DNA of 64,000 nt. Origin: Caballeronia sordidicola (GTDB lineage: Bacteria > Pseudomonadota > Gammaproteobacteria > Burkholderiales > Burkholderiaceae). The translations under genes were made by a program, and so were the position numbers. Shown piece by piece: positions 18,562 through 29,487 of the stretch. The notes under the pieces are model-generated. The model was not told the origin of the DNA and did not search any database. It worked only from the letters and a program-made list of their open reading frames with translations. The stretch covers positions 1 to 64,000 of the forward strand of contig NZ_FCOC02000024.1 of NCBI RefSeq assembly GCF_001544455.2, written 5' to 3'. Position 1 is the first letter of the stretch. Each line of letters starts with the position of its first letter.

Positions 18562-18854
18562 CGTGCGTCGCGGCCAGTCGGCCGAGCGGCGTGGCGTTGC
18601 GCGTGATCCACGGAACAAAAGCGATGGCCCGCCGCGATGATCGCTTCACTGCTCGGCGTATGCACGCCGCACTCGGCGCAACGCACGAGCGGATCGGGAA
18701 GTTGCGGCGCGCCAGAAGCCGCGGGACCGCGGGACGTGCGCGCGGTGCCCGCGCCGGCGTGAGCATTTCCTGCGGCGGCCTGGGCGCGCTTGAGCTTCTT
18801 GAAAAGCCACTGGCTCGCGAAGAATACAAAAATCAGCAGAAGGAGTTGGCGCAT
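18558..18854 (-). CDS. PP0621 family protein
   Basis: A 98-residue protein with an N-terminal membrane helix (MRQLLLLIFVFFASQWLF), a variable Ala/Gly-rich linker, and a C-terminal domain with CAECG and FCSVDHAQRH. Those cysteine/histidine pairs look like a small zinc-binding module (MYND/YHS-like). Function is unknown. Its stop overlaps the ampD start, and it begins 33 bp after the YpjD-like gene, so the three are probably one operon. Confidence 0.85.
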   Translation of the reverse strand: MRQLLLLIFVFFASQWLFKKLKRAQAAAGNAHAGAGTARTSRGPAASGAPQLPDPLVRCAECGVHTPSSEAIIAAGHRFCSVDHAQRHAARPTGRDAR

Positions 18855-18887
18855 GATCTTACTAATAGTAGAGGCGAAGTAGACGCG

Positions 18888-19811
18888 TCAGACGACCGCG
18901 CGATGCAGCAGCACTTCGAACACAAAGCGGCTGCCCACATAGGCCAGCAGCAACGCCAGAAACGAAGCGAGCACCCAGCGCAACGCCGCGCGGCCGCGCC
19001 AGCCGGACACCCGGCGCGCGGTCAGCAAAGCGCCAAACATCAGCCATGAAAGAATGGCGAACACCGTCTTGTGGTCAAGCTTGAACGCTTTGTCGACGAG
19101 TTGTTCGTTGAACGCTACGCCCGAGATCAGCGTGAGCGTCAACAGCACGAACCCCGCCGAAATCAGCCGGAACAATAATTTTTCGAGCGTGAGCAAGGGC
19201 GGCAATGTATCGAGCCAGCTCGACACCCAGCTATTCGACGTATGCCGCGTCGCCGTGCCGCGCATGTTCTGCAAACGCCTTTCGACCATCAACATGAGAA
19301 TGGCGTGAAGCGCCGCAATGGCAAACAACCCGTACGCAATGTTGGCGATCAGGAAGTGCAGCTTGAACATGGGCGCGGCCGAATAGGACAACACGCGCAC
19401 GCCGCCGAAGATCAGCGGCATCACCGACGCCACGCACGCAAGCGGCAGCACGAGCAGCCGCAATCCATCGAGCGGGAAGAAGAAACTTTCGATCCAGTAA
19501 ATGCCCGCACCGAGCCAGAACATGGCGGAAAGCGCGAACGCAAAGCCGAACACCATGGCGTTCTGCGGAAAGATGGTGGTGTGCAGCAAGACGCCGTGCA
19601 GGAGCAACGCAACGCCGAGCAGCACGCGCCCCATGGAACTCATGCCCGACGCCTTCGATGCCCGCCCGCTTTCCATGCCTGCGGCAAGATGAGCGCCCGC
19701 GGGCACGCCCACAAACGCCGGTTCGACGGCCGTGTGGCGATGCGCGCGCCAACCCGCTACGGCAAGTCCGCCGTAGAGAAGCGCAGTGAGGGCATACAGT
19801 ACAATATCCAT
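18888..19811 (-). CDS. CcsA/YpjD-type inner-membrane protein
   Basis: A 307-residue membrane protein with about eight hydrophobic helices. It belongs to the cytochrome c assembly (CcsA/CcmC/HemX-like) superfamily, as the E. coli inner-membrane protein YpjD does. Conserved histidines lie in periplasm-facing positions (for example HAILMLM and FKLDHKTVFAIL). Position divergent from ffh matches the ypjD-ffh arrangement of many proteobacteria. Its role in E. coli is not settled. Confidence 0.87.
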   Translation of the reverse strand: MDIVLYALTALLYGGLAVAGWRAHRHTAVEPAFVGVPAGAHLAAGMESGRASKASGMSSMGRVLLGVALLLHGVLLHTTIFPQNAMVFGFAFALSAMFWLGAGIYWIESFFFPLDGLRLLVLPLACVASVMPLIFGGVRVLSYSAAPMFKLHFLIANIAYGLFAIAALHAILMLMVERRLQNMRGTATRHTSNSWVSSWLDTLPPLLTLEKLLFRLISAGFVLLTLTLISGVAFNEQLVDKAFKLDHKTVFAILSWLMFGALLTARRVSGWRGRAALRWVLASFLALLLAYVGSRFVFEVLLHRAVV

Positions 19812-19937
19812 GTTTGAAGTTTACACCAGGCCCTGAAGCCGCGACGTCTTCCCCCTCCTGCCAGTAAGTCGCAGCAAGGGCAGTCAGGACGCCGCTACCG
19901 TTTACCTATATTCACCGGCCGCACTTTCACACGCCCC

Positions 19938-21305
19938 ATGCTCGACACACTCACTACACGGATGGCGCGCGTCGTCAAGACGCTGCGCGGCGAAGCCCGG
20001 CTCACCGAGGCTAACACGCAGGAAATGCTGCGCGAAGTGCGCCTGGCGCTGCTCGAGGCCGACGTCGCGCTGCCGGTCGTGCGCGAATTCATCGCCAAGG
20101 TGAAGGAAAAGGCGCTTGGCGAAGAGGTGATTTCCAGCCTGTCGCCAGGCCAGGCGCTGGTCGGCGTGGTGCAGCGCGAACTGACGGCGATCATCGGCGG
20201 GGATTACGAGGGCAAGGCGGTCGAGCTGAATCTCGCCGTCACGCCACCCGCAATCATACTCATGGCCGGCCTGCAAGGTGCGGGCAAGACCACGACCACC
20301 GGCAAGCTCGCCAAGCTGCTGCGCGAAAAGCACAAGAAAAAAGTGCTGACCGTATCTGTCGACGTGTATCGGCCGGCCGCAATCGCGCAGTTGAAAACGG
20401 TGACGGAACAAGTCGGCGCGGATTTTTTTCCGTCGGAGCCTGACCAGAAGCCGGCTGACATCGCGCGGGCGGCGGTGGACTGGGCAAAACGCCATTTCCA
20501 CGATGTGCTGATCGTCGATACGGCCGGCCGGCTCGGTATCGACGAAGCGATGATGAAGGAAATCGCCGAGCTTCACGGCCTTCTGAAGCCGTCTGAAACC
20601 CTCTTCGTGGTCGACGCCATGCTGGGGCAGGACGCCGTGAACACGGCCAAGGCGTTCAGCGACGCCCTGCCGCTCACCGGCGTGGTCCTCACCAAGCTCG
20701 ACGGCGACTCGCGCGGCGGCGCGGCGCTTTCAGTGCGCCACGTGACCGGCAAGCCGATCAAGTTCGTGGGCGTGGCCGAAAAGCTGGACGGCCTGGAAGT
20801 GTTCCACCCGGATCGCATGGCGAACCGGATTCTCGGCATGGGCGACATTCTGGCGCTCGTCGAGGAAGCGCAAAAAGGCGTAGACAGCGCAGCCGCGCAA
20901 AAACTCGCTGACAAGGTCAAGAAAGGCGGCGATTTCGACCTGAACGACTTCCGCGCGCAACTCGCGCAGATGAAGAACATGGGCGGACTGTCGTCGCTTA
21001 TGGACAAGCTGCCAGCCCAGTTCCAGCAGGCCGCGGCGGGCGCGAACATGGGTATCGCGGAAAAGCAGATGCGCCGCATGGAAGGGATCATCAATTCCAT
21101 GACGCTCGCGGAGCGCGCCAAGCCCGATCTCATCAAGGCGCAGCGCAAGCGCCGCATTGCCGCGGGCGCCGGCGTGCAGGTGCAGGAAGTCAACCGCATG
21201 CTGAATCAATACGAGCAAATGCGCGGCATGATGAAAAAGCTCAAGGGCGGCAATCTGCAGAAAATGATGCGCGGCATGAAAGGCATGATGCCGGGCATGC
21301 GCTGA
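19938..21305 (+). CDS. ffh: signal recognition particle protein Ffh (SRP54)
   Basis: A 455-residue GTPase that binds signal sequences of nascent membrane proteins and 4.5S RNA. It has the N-terminal four-helix domain, then GLQGAGKTTTTGKLA (P-loop), DTAGRLGID, TKLDGDSRGGAAL and a methionine-rich M domain (MRGMMKKLKGGNLQKMMRGMKGMMPGM at the extreme end). A TATATT hexamer near 19909-19914 may be the -10 element. It is divergently arranged with the YpjD-like gene across 126 bp. Confidence 0.97.
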   Translation: MLDTLTTRMARVVKTLRGEARLTEANTQEMLREVRLALLEADVALPVVREFIAKVKEKALGEEVISSLSPGQALVGVVQRELTAIIGGDYEGKAVELNLAVTPPAIILMAGLQGAGKTTTTGKLAKLLREKHKKKVLTVSVDVYRPAAIAQLKTVTEQVGADFFPSEPDQKPADIARAAVDWAKRHFHDVLIVDTAGRLGIDEAMMKEIAELHGLLKPSETLFVVDAMLGQDAVNTAKAFSDALPLTGVVLTKLDGDSRGGAALSVRHVTGKPIKFVGVAEKLDGLEVFHPDRMANRILGMGDILALVEEAQKGVDSAAAQKLADKVKKGGDFDLNDFRAQLAQMKNMGGLSSLMDKLPAQFQQAAAGANMGIAEKQMRRMEGIINSMTLAERAKPDLIKAQRKRRIAAGAGVQVQEVNRMLNQYEQMRGMMKKLKGGNLQKMMRGMKGMMPGMR

Positions 21306-21446
21306 GTTTTTGTCCTTTTTTGTGCCCCTGGCAGCTTTGATTCGACTGGCCCGGGTTTCATCGAGGAACGCGGGTTTATCATGTCGTGGCGCGCACGTTG
21401 GCGCCCGTCTCCTCTACTTTAGCTTTACGCCCTCGCCGCCTGCCCT

Positions 21447-21998
21447 ATGAATCGCGAAGAAGCATTCCATATTTTCAGCCACTCCGAAGAGATCGTTTCG
21501 GCGCAAGACGTGACTGCGTCCATCGTCAACATGGCGACCGCCATTGGCGCGAGCGTCGGCGAGGAGTTCCCGCTCGTGCTGTCCGTCATGGGCGGCGCTG
21601 CGGTGTTCACCGGCATGTTGCTGCCGCACCTCGATTTCCCGCTCGAGTTCGACTACATCCATTTGACCCGCTATCGCAACACGACCAAGGGCGGCGACAA
21701 GATGGAATGGCGCGTGGCGCCGGCGGAGTCGGTGAAGGATCGCGTGGTGCTCGTGCTCGACGATATTTTGGATGAAGGCGAAACCATGGCCGCCATCCGC
21801 GATCGGATCATGGCAATGGGCGCAAAGAAATTCCTCTCGGCGGTGCTTTGCGAGAAGCTCATCAGTAAAGCGAAGCCGCTGCGTCCGGACTTTTGCGGCT
21901 TCGAAGTACCGGACCGCTATGTATTCGGCTGCGGCATGGACGCTAAGGGATATTGGCGCAACCTGCCGACTATCCGGGCGCTGACTGAAGGCGCTTGA
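21447..21998 (+). CDS. hpt: hypoxanthine-guanine phosphoribosyltransferase
   Basis: A 183-residue purine salvage enzyme joining hypoxanthine or guanine to PRPP. The PRPP-binding motif is VVLVLDDILDEGET, preceded by the flexible-loop region and followed by PDFCGFEVPDRYVFGCGMD, which recognises the base. The N-terminus MNREEAFHIFSHSEEI is typical of the beta-proteobacterial version. It lies 141 bp after ffh and ends at a strong bidirectional terminator. Confidence 0.92.
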   Translation: MNREEAFHIFSHSEEIVSAQDVTASIVNMATAIGASVGEEFPLVLSVMGGAAVFTGMLLPHLDFPLEFDYIHLTRYRNTTKGGDKMEWRVAPAESVKDRVVLVLDDILDEGETMAAIRDRIMAMGAKKFLSAVLCEKLISKAKPLRPDFCGFEVPDRYVFGCGMDAKGYWRNLPTIRALTEGA

Positions 21999-22030
21999 TC
22001 CGTCGAATCGCTGTAGCAGCGAAATATGAA

Positions 22031-22070
22031 AGAAGGCCGTTTCAACTCATGTTGAAACGGCCTTCTGTTT
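22031..22070 (+). terminator. bidirectional rho-independent terminator between hpt and marC
   Basis: AGAAGGCCGTTTCAAC (22031-22046) pairs perfectly with GTTGAAACGGCCTTCT (22051-22066) around TCAT, followed by GTTTT. The convergent marC end at 22099 can use the same element. Confidence 0.88.
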
Positions 22071-22098
22071 TATGGACACCACTGTTGCACGTGGAGCG

Positions 22099-22710
22099 TC
22101 AGTTGCTCGCCGCCAGTTGATGCACGAAGGTGCGAATCCCGGTCAGGATCATTTCCACCGATATTGCAACCAGCACCAGCCCCATCAGCCGCTCGAACGC
22201 AGTCACCGCGCGCTCGCCCAGCCAATGCTGGATCTTCTCGGCCATCACCAGCACGACTGCGCAGACGAGCATGGTCACGGTCAGCGCGCCGACCCATTCC
22301 CACATCTGCCCTGGCGCCTGCGATGTCAGCAGCATCACCGTTGCCAGCGCAGACGGACCGGCGAGCGCGGGAATGGCAAGCGGCACGATCAGCGGTTCGC
22401 CGCCGCGCGAATCGCCGCCCATGGGGCCATCGGGATGCGGAAAGATCATCCGCAGCGCAATCAGGAACAACACAATCCCGCCGCCCAGTCTCAACGACAA
22501 ATCCGTCAGGCTCATCGCGCGAAGAAAGCGGTCGCCAACAAGCATGAACAGCAGCAGGATCCCGAACGCGATCGCTACTTCGCGCAAAATCACGATCCGC
22601 CGGCGCTCCTTCGCCACACCCCGCAACGCGTTGATGAAGATCGGGATATTGCCGAGCGGATCGGTGATCAGGATCAGCAATACCGTCGCCGAGAGGAAGT
22701 TGTACTGCAC
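22099..22710 (-). CDS. MarC family integral membrane protein
   Basis: A 203-residue protein with six hydrophobic helices. ITDPLGNIPIF in helix 1 and PLAIPALAGPSALATVML in the middle are characteristic of MarC/YchE proteins. Their function is unknown, and an early link to multiple antibiotic resistance was not upheld (recollection). The start is GTG at 22710, immediately after the proS stop (TAA-GTG), so translation is likely coupled to proS. Confidence 0.9.
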   Translation of the reverse strand: MQYNFLSATVLLILITDPLGNIPIFINALRGVAKERRRIVILREVAIAFGILLLFMLVGDRFLRAMSLTDLSLRLGGGIVLFLIALRMIFPHPDGPMGGDSRGGEPLIVPLAIPALAGPSALATVMLLTSQAPGQMWEWVGALTVTMLVCAVVLVMAEKIQHWLGERAVTAFERLMGLVLVAISVEMILTGIRTFVHQLAASN

Positions 22711-24459
22711 TTACCGCGTCACTCCGCTCGCGAGCGCGGCGCGCACCTTTTCGATCACCACGTTGGCGGCGTCTTCCACCGGCAGCAGGGTCGCTTCGGT
22801 GTCGCGTCGCGCCTGATATTCGAGCTTGCCTTCCTTGAGCCCGCGATCGCCGATCACCAGCCGATGCGGCACGCCGATCAGCTCCCAATCCGCGAACATC
22901 ACGCCCGGACGCTCGCCGCGATCGTCCAGAATCACGTCGATACCCGCAGCCTGCAGCGCCGCGTAAAGCTTATCGGCCTGCTCGCGCACGGCGTCGCTGC
23001 GGTCATAACCCATCGGGCACAGCACGACTTCGAACGGTGCAATCGATTCCGGCCAGATGATGCCCTTCGCATCGAAATTCTGTTCAATCGCAGCGCCCAA
23101 AACCCGCGTGATACCGATGCCGTAGCAACCCATCAGCATGGGCGCGGGCTTGCCGTTTTCATCGAGGAACGTGGCGTTCATGGCGTCCGAATACTTCGTG
23201 CCAAGCTGGAACACGTGGCCCACTTCAATGCCGCGGCAAATTTCGAGCGGACCTTTGCCGTCCGGCGACGGGTCGCCTGCCAGCACGTTGCGGATGTCCG
23301 CCACGATCGGTTCCGGCAGATCGCGGCCCCAGTTCACGCCGGTGATGTGATAGTCCACCTCGTTCGCGCCGACCACGAAATCGCTCATGTTCGCGACCGT
23401 GCTGTCCGCGATCACCTTGATCGGCTTTTTCGTGTTGATCGGGCCAAGATAGCCGGGCGGCGTGCCGAAGGTATCGACAATCTCGGCTTCCGTTGCGAAC
23501 CGATAACCCGACAAACCCGGCAACTTGCCCGTCTTGACGTCGTTGAGCGAGTGATCGCCGCGCAGCATCAGCAACCAGATGGTCGGCTCGGCGCCTTCGT
23601 TTTCGGTCGCGAGAATGATCGACTTGATGGTCCGTTGCAGCGGAATGTTCAGCAGCTCGGCCACGGCTTCGCACTTCGCCTTGCCCGGCGTTGCCGTCTT
23701 TTTCATCTCTTCGGCCGGGGCTGCGCGCGTGGCGTTCAGCGGCAAAGCCTCGGCGGCTTCGACGTTCGCCGCGTAGTCCGATGCCGGACAATACGCGATT
23801 GCATCTTCACCCGTTTCCGCGATCACGTGAAACTCATGCGAACCGCTGCCGCCAATAGAACCGTTATCCGCGGCAACCGCACGGAATTCCAGGCCAATGC
23901 GCGAAAACACGCGCACGTAGGCATCGAACATCTTCTTGTATGATTCGGCCAGACTCGCCTGATCGCGGTCGAATGAATACGCGTCCTTCATGATGAATTC
24001 GCGTCCGCGCATCACGCCGAAACGCGGGCGGATTTCATCGCGGAACTTCGTCTGGACCTGATAGAAGTTCACCGGCAACTGCCTGTAGCTCTTGATCTCG
24101 CGACGCGCAATGTCCGTCACCACTTCCTCGTGCGTGGGACCGACCACGAAGTCGCGCTCGTGACGATCCTTGATACGCAGCAATTCCGGCCCGTATTGCA
24201 CCCAGCGTCCCGATTCCTGCCAGAGTTCGGCCGGTTGCACCGCCGGCATCAGCAACTCGAGCGCGCCGGCCCGGTTCATTTCTTCGCGCACGATGGTTTC
24301 CACCTTGCGGATGGAACGCAGGCCGATTGGCAGATAGCTGTAAATACCGCCCGCAACGCGGCGAATCATGCCTGCACGCACCATGAGCTGATGGCTGACG
24401 ATTTCAGCGTCGGTCGGCGCTTCCTTCAGGGTGGCGATAAAGAAACGGGATGCTTTCAT
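22711..24459 (-). CDS. proS: prolyl-tRNA synthetase (bacterial type with editing domain)
   Basis: A 582-residue class II synthetase charging tRNA-Pro. Motif 1 and motif 2 are in [27 protein letters not shown] and [25 protein letters not shown]. The insertion at about residues 230-390 is the INS editing domain that clears mischarged alanine. The anticodon-binding domain closes the protein. Length fits the bacterial ProS form. It runs divergent from rppH. A tRNA-Pro gene lies 6 kb away, which I take as coincidence. Confidence 0.97.
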   Translation of the reverse strand: MKASRFFIATLKEAPTDAEIVSHQLMVRAGMIRRVAGGIYSYLPIGLRSIRKVETIVREEMNRAGALELLMPAVQPAELWQESGRWVQYGPELLRIKDRHERDFVVGPTHEEVVTDIARREIKSYRQLPVNFYQVQTKFRDEIRPRFGVMRGREFIMKDAYSFDRDQASLAESYKKMFDAYVRVFSRIGLEFRAVAADNGSIGGSGSHEFHVIAETGEDAIAYCPASDYAANVEAAEALPLNATRAAPAEEMKKTATPGKAKCEAVAELLNIPLQRTIKSIILATENEGAEPTIWLLMLRGDHSLNDVKTGKLPGLSGYRFATEAEIVDTFGTPPGYLGPINTKKPIKVIADSTVANMSDFVVGANEVDYHITGVNWGRDLPEPIVADIRNVLAGDPSPDGKGPLEICRGIEVGHVFQLGTKYSDAMNATFLDENGKPAPMLMGCYGIGITRVLGAAIEQNFDAKGIIWPESIAPFEVVLCPMGYDRSDAVREQADKLYAALQAAGIDVILDDRGERPGVMFADWELIGVPHRLVIGDRGLKEGKLEYQARRDTEATLLPVEDAANVVIEKVRAALASGVTR

Positions 24460-24648
24460 TCAAAAATTTTCCAAAGCGGGAGCGCGTCAGCCTGAATGGG
24501 CGTTGCGGCCCGGTCCGGCTGACGTGCGGAACAAGTGAACGACGGGATAGCGATGCGAGGCGCTGACAAGCACCGCCCGCCTCAACGCCCACGCGAAACG
24601 AACGCCCGAATTCGGGTTCGTGCCGGTGCGCCAGGCCCGTTATCTGTT

Positions 24649-24654
24649 TATAAT
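24649..24654 (+). promoter_or_regulatory. -10 element for rppH
   Basis: A perfect TATAAT lies 34 bases before the rppH ATG. No good -35 match is seen at 16-18 bases upstream. Confidence 0.5.
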
Positions 24655-24687
24655 CAAAGCAATTTTAAAGGATTCGAAGGTGGTTGT

Positions 24688-25338
24688 ATGCTGGATCGTG
24701 AAGGCTTTCGCCCGAACGTCGGCATCATCCTCTTGAACGCGCACAACGAAGTGTTTTGGGGCAAGCGGCTGCGTGAACATTCCTGGCAGTTTCCGCAAGG
24801 GGGCATCAAGTACGGCGAAACCCCTGTGCAAGCGATGTATCGGGAGTTACACGAAGAAACCGGTTTGCTGCCGGAACACGTGAAGGTCGTGGGTCGAACC
24901 CGCGACTGGCTGCGTTATGAGGTGCCGGACAAGTTCATCAAGCGCGAGGTGCGCGGGCACTATCGTGGACAAAAACAGATCTGGTTTTTGTTACGCATGG
25001 TAGGCCGCGACTGTGACATTTGTTTGCGTGCGACTGATCATCCGGAATTCGATGCCTGGCGGTGGAACGAATACTGGGTCCCGCTCGACGCGGTGATCGA
25101 GTTCAAGCGTGATGTATATCAGCTTGCGCTCACGGAACTTTCTCGCTTCCTGAGGCGCGCCGCCGTGCGCGCCGAGCGCGCGGAACATTTGGCGCGTCAC
25201 GCCAACCGGTATCCGCGCGTGATTGGGAGCATGACCATGGAGGACGCGTCCGTTTCTGCTAACGGCCAAGTCATTCAGGCAGAATGTTCGGTGACCGAAG
25301 AGCTGCATATCTACGCACAACGTCCTTTGCGGGATTAG
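24688..25338 (+). CDS. rppH: RNA pyrophosphohydrolase (Nudix)
   Basis: A 216-residue enzyme that removes pyrophosphate from RNA 5' ends and so triggers mRNA decay. The N-terminus [17 protein letters not shown] and the Nudix box ([12 protein letters not shown] then YRELHEETG) match RppH/YgdP. The C-terminal about 60 residues are beyond the E. coli length (176) and variable. The start has GAAGGTGG seven bases before the ATG. An in-frame ORF from 24535 is rejected. It is divergent from proS, as in related genomes. Confidence 0.95.
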   Translation: MLDREGFRPNVGIILLNAHNEVFWGKRLREHSWQFPQGGIKYGETPVQAMYRELHEETGLLPEHVKVVGRTRDWLRYEVPDKFIKREVRGHYRGQKQIWFLLRMVGRDCDICLRATDHPEFDAWRWNEYWVPLDAVIEFKRDVYQLALTELSRFLRRAAVRAERAEHLARHANRYPRVIGSMTMEDASVSANGQVIQAECSVTEELHIYAQRPLRD

Positions 25339-25473
25339 GACGTGTGTCATTCAAAGCGGCGGTGCGGCAACGCGCGCCGCTTTTTTTCATGCGGCGTCGG
25401 AGATGGATCTCGGATACTCGCGAGATCCGATTCATTTGCAGGCGCTTCTGCATCAACCTCAGGGATTCAAGAA

Positions 25474-26028
25474 TTGAAAGCCATTGCATTGTTCGCGGCA
25501 TCCGCGGCAGCCCTTGCCGTGCTCGCCGGCTGCGGCAGTTCGAAGCCGACCAACAAGGACGACAGCGCGTTTGTCTATTTGATGGACCGCAAGCCGAACT
25601 GGACCGAAAACAAGGTCGAGACCATTCCGCCCTTGCCGCAGCAGGCCGACCTGGTGCCGTTCAACGTGTCGCAAAACACGCCGCTCAGTTTTTTCATCGA
25701 TAAAAACTCGCTCAGCGTCGGCGACGACGGCGTGATCCGCTACACGGTCGTTGTGCAGAGCCCGGCCGGCGCGCGCAACGTGAACTACGAAGGGATTCGC
25801 TGCGACAACTACAACTGGCGCTTGTACGCGAGTATCAACGAGGATCAGAACGGTTGGGATCGCGCGGTGGAAAGCGACTTCGCGCGCATTGAAAACGGCG
25901 AGTTGAACGCGTATCACGCGGCGCTGTACCAGGACTACTTCTGCGCGAACAAATTGCCGACGGGGTCAGCGAAGCAAATTTTGTCGAATATCCAGATGAA
26001 ACGGACGGCGGTGTCGAACTATCACTGA
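25474..26028 (+). CDS. CNP1-like family lipoprotein
   Basis: A 184-residue lipoprotein. The signal LKAIALFAASAAALAVLAG|C starts with TTG at 25474, since no in-frame ATG lies nearby and homology begins here. The body (YTVVVQSPAGARNVNYEGIRC, then YQDYFCANKLP) matches the CNP1-like family (after the Neisseria cryptic protein NMB1412 type). Function is unknown, and it probably sits on the inner face of the outer membrane. It is single, following rppH by 135 bp, and ends at a strong terminator. Confidence 0.85.
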   Translation: MKAIALFAASAAALAVLAGCGSSKPTNKDDSAFVYLMDRKPNWTENKVETIPPLPQQADLVPFNVSQNTPLSFFIDKNSLSVGDDGVIRYTVVVQSPAGARNVNYEGIRCDNYNWRLYASINEDQNGWDRAVESDFARIENGELNAYHAALYQDYFCANKLPTGSAKQILSNIQMKRTAVSNYH

Positions 26029-26055
26029 GTTTGACAGAATCAACGCCGTTTAAAC

Positions 26056-26083
26056 AAAAAAGCCGCCAAATGGCGGCTTTTTT
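26056..26083 (+). terminator. bidirectional rho-independent terminator between the CNP1-like gene and proB
   Basis: AAAAAAGCCGCCA and TGGCGGCTTTTTT pair around a very short loop, giving T-runs on both strands between two convergent genes. Confidence 0.9.
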
Positions 26084-26095
26084 AACGACAACGGC

Positions 26096-27214
26096 TCAGG
26101 CAAGCACCAGATTGTCGCGGTGGATAAGTTCGGGCTCCAGCATGTATCCGAGCACCGTTTCAATTTCGGTACTTGGTTTGCGCTGAATCAAACGCGCCTC
26201 CGAACTGCTGTAATTCGTGATCCCGCGCGCCACTTCGCGTCCGTCAGGATTCATGCACGCAATGACTTCGCCACGTGCAAACGCGCCTTGGACGTCGACT
26301 ACGCCGATTGGCAGCAAGCTTTTGCCGCCTGCCGTGAGTTTCTCGACCGCGCCGTTGTCAATGACAACGTGCCCGCGCACTTGCAGGTGATCGGCCATCC
26401 ATTGCTTTCGCGCCGCAATACGCGCAGTCCGGGCAACAAGCTGCGTGCCGATCATTTCGCCTGAAGCAAGCCGCGTCAGGACATCCGATTCGCGTCCGCT
26501 CGCAATCACAGTGTTCGCGCCGCTATGCGCCGCACGTTTCGCTGCAAGAATCTTCGTAAGCATGCCGCCGCGCCCGAGGCTGGAACCCGCGCCGCCTGCC
26601 ATGGCTTCGAGTTCCGGCGTTCCGGCGTCGGCCTGTTCCACCAGCGTGGCCATGGGATCGCGGCGAGGATCGGCGGTGAACAATCCACGCTGGTCGGTGA
26701 GAATAACCAGCGCGTCGCCTTCGATCAGATTCGCGACCAGCGCACCGAGCGTGTCGTTGTCGCCAAATTTGATTTCATCGGTGATGACCGTGTCGTTTTC
26801 ATTGATGATCGGCACGCAACCGAGGCGCAGCAAGGTGAGCAGCGTTGAGCGTGCGTTCAGATAACGTTCGCGATCAGCCAGATCGGCGTGGGTCAGCAGG
26901 ATCTGCGCGGTCCGTATGCCGTGCTTTCCGAAGCTGCTTTCATAGACTTGCGCCAGACCCATTTGTCCTACCGCCGCCGCGGCCTGCAGTTCGTCGATCT
27001 CGCGCGGCCGTTTCGTCCAGCCCAGCCTGTGAATTCCCTCGGCAATCGCGCCCGAACTCACCAGGATGACTTCCTTGCCCTGCCCGCGCAAAGCAGCGAT
27101 CTGCGCGGCCCAGCGCTCGATGGCCGCGTGATCGAGCCCACGGCCGTCGTTTGTCACGAGGCTCGATCCCACTTTCACTACGAGTCGCTTCGAAGCAGCT
27201 ATGACGGAACGCAT
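26096..27214 (-). CDS. proB: glutamate 5-kinase
   Basis: A 372-residue first enzyme of proline synthesis, phosphorylating the gamma carboxyl of glutamate and feedback-inhibited by proline. The amino-acid kinase domain shows [28 protein letters not shown] and PIINENDTV. The C-terminal PUA domain begins near residue 280. Of two in-frame ATGs the second (27214) gives the usual length and better Shine-Dalgarno spacing (AGGAG 11 bases), and the first at 27223 is only two bases from it. It lies 71 bp after obgE. Confidence 0.95.
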   Translation of the reverse strand: MRSVIAASKRLVVKVGSSLVTNDGRGLDHAAIERWAAQIAALRGQGKEVILVSSGAIAEGIHRLGWTKRPREIDELQAAAAVGQMGLAQVYESSFGKHGIRTAQILLTHADLADRERYLNARSTLLTLLRLGCVPIINENDTVITDEIKFGDNDTLGALVANLIEGDALVILTDQRGLFTADPRRDPMATLVEQADAGTPELEAMAGGAGSSLGRGGMLTKILAAKRAAHSGANTVIASGRESDVLTRLASGEMIGTQLVARTARIAARKQWMADHLQVRGHVVIDNGAVEKLTAGGKSLLPIGVVDVQGAFARGEVIACMNPDGREVARGITNYSSSEARLIQRKPSTEIETVLGYMLEPELIHRDNLVLA

Positions 27215-27285
27215 CTGACGCATTTCTCCTGGGATTTGCTTCGAATTGGCTCGGAATTTGGCTCGACAGCCACGGGCCGAATTTC

Positions 27286-28509
<1,224 letters not shown>

Positions 28510-28541
28510 TCACTACCTGACCGCGTAAAAAAGCAGCCAAT

Positions 28542-28569
28542 AAAAAAAGCCCCGCGAACTTCGCGGGGC
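28542..28569 (-). terminator. rho-independent terminator of rplU-rpmA
   Basis: On the minus strand GCCCCGCGA and TCGCGGGGC form a perfect 9-bp stem with a 3-base loop, followed by seven T. Confidence 0.92.
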
Positions 28570-28604
28570 CCTTTCCGGTCCTGAAGCCCGTGCCTGAATG
28601 TTGC

Positions 28605-28865
28605 TCAGGCAGCCGGGACTACGTTGACCAGATGCTTCTTTGCAGCGCCCTTCGTCGTGAACGTGACGTGGCCGTCCGTCAGCGCGAACAAGGTGTGATC
28701 CTTGCCAATGCCGACGTTGTCGCCCGGGTGCATGCGCGTGCCGCGCTGGCGAACAATGATTCCGCCGGCGTTGATTGCCTGGCCGCCATAAACCTTCACG
28801 CCGAGGCGCTTTGATTCTGAGTCGCGACCATTGCGGGATGACCCGCCTGCTTTTTTGTGTGCCAT
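28605..28865 (-). CDS. rpmA: 50S ribosomal protein L27
   Basis: An 86-residue ribosomal protein whose N-terminus ([16 protein letters not shown]) reaches the peptidyl-transferase centre. The hallmark [19 protein letters not shown] is present and length is standard. AAGGAG precedes the ATG. It begins 40 bp after rplU and ends at the terminator at 28542-28569. Confidence 0.98.
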   Translation of the reverse strand: MAHKKAGGSSRNGRDSESKRLGVKVYGGQAINAGGIIVRQRGTRMHPGDNVGIGKDHTLFALTDGHVTFTTKGAAKKHLVNVVPAA

Positions 28866-28905
28866 TTGATAGCTCCTTGACCGTTTGGCTTATCGACTCG
28901 ACGCT

Positions 28906-29220
28906 TTAAGCAGCGTTGATAGCGTCGATACGCAGTTCGGTATAGTTCTGGCGATGGCCAGCGTGCTTTTGGTAGTGCTTCCGGCGACGCATCTTGAAGA
29001 TCGTGACCTTCTTGTGACGACCTTGGGACACGACGGTACATGTGACGGAAGCCCCACTGACCAGCGGTGCACCGAATTGAATCGATTCACCTTCGCCTAC
29101 TGCGAGAACCTGGTCGAGCGTGATTTCAGCGTCAATGTCTGCCGGTATCTGTTCTACTTTCAATTTTTCGCCGACAGCAACCTTATACTGCTTGCCACCG
29201 GTTTTTATGACCGCGTACAT
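28906..29220 (-). CDS. rplU: 50S ribosomal protein L21
   Basis: A 104-residue ribosomal protein. [14 protein letters not shown] is the conserved N-terminus, fixing the start at 29220 with GAGG upstream; the extra 11 residues of the longer frame are rejected. The C-terminal [23 protein letters not shown] is typical. It is first in a two-gene operon with rpmA. Confidence 0.98.
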   Translation of the reverse strand: MYAVIKTGGKQYKVAVGEKLKVEQIPADIDAEITLDQVLAVGEGESIQFGAPLVSGASVTCTVVSQGRHKKVTIFKMRRRKHYQKHAGHRQNYTELRIDAINAA

Positions 29221-29273
29221 TGAGAACCTCACTCTGAATTCATTTTTCCGCACACCGTGCGCGAAAACGCGTG

Positions 29274-29302
29274 ATTATACAGAGAGTTAGGCTCTCCGTC
29301 AA
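29274..29302 (-). promoter_or_regulatory. sigma-70 promoter of rplU-rpmA
   Basis: TTGACG (29297-29302) and TATAAT (29274-29279) on the minus strand are separated by exactly 17 bases, close to consensus. Transcription would start about 45-50 bases ahead of the rplU ATG. Confidence 0.88.
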
Positions 29303-29455
29303 AACCCTTGTTGATCGCAAAAAGGGCGGCGCTGCGCCCAGACGGGGCAATGCACACGCAATATTATCCTGACCAATACCGGGATCCGCCGCATGCCAGC
29401 TCTCGTGCGGGCAGTCCGGGACGTCTATTAGAGGCGTCCATCGGCCGATTCGCCT

Positions 29456-29461
29456 TATAAT
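29456..29461 (+). promoter_or_regulatory. -10 element for ispB
   Basis: TATAAT lies 26 bases before the ispB ATG. No good -35 at the usual distance, so confidence rests on the -10 alone. Confidence 0.45.
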
Positions 29462-29487
29462 TCGCGGCACTATCCTAATTGCCGATC

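Noticed and set aside
22072-23943. A 623-codon + strand frame opposite marC and proS
   Set aside because: Spans two genuine genes on the other strand and has shadow-like composition.
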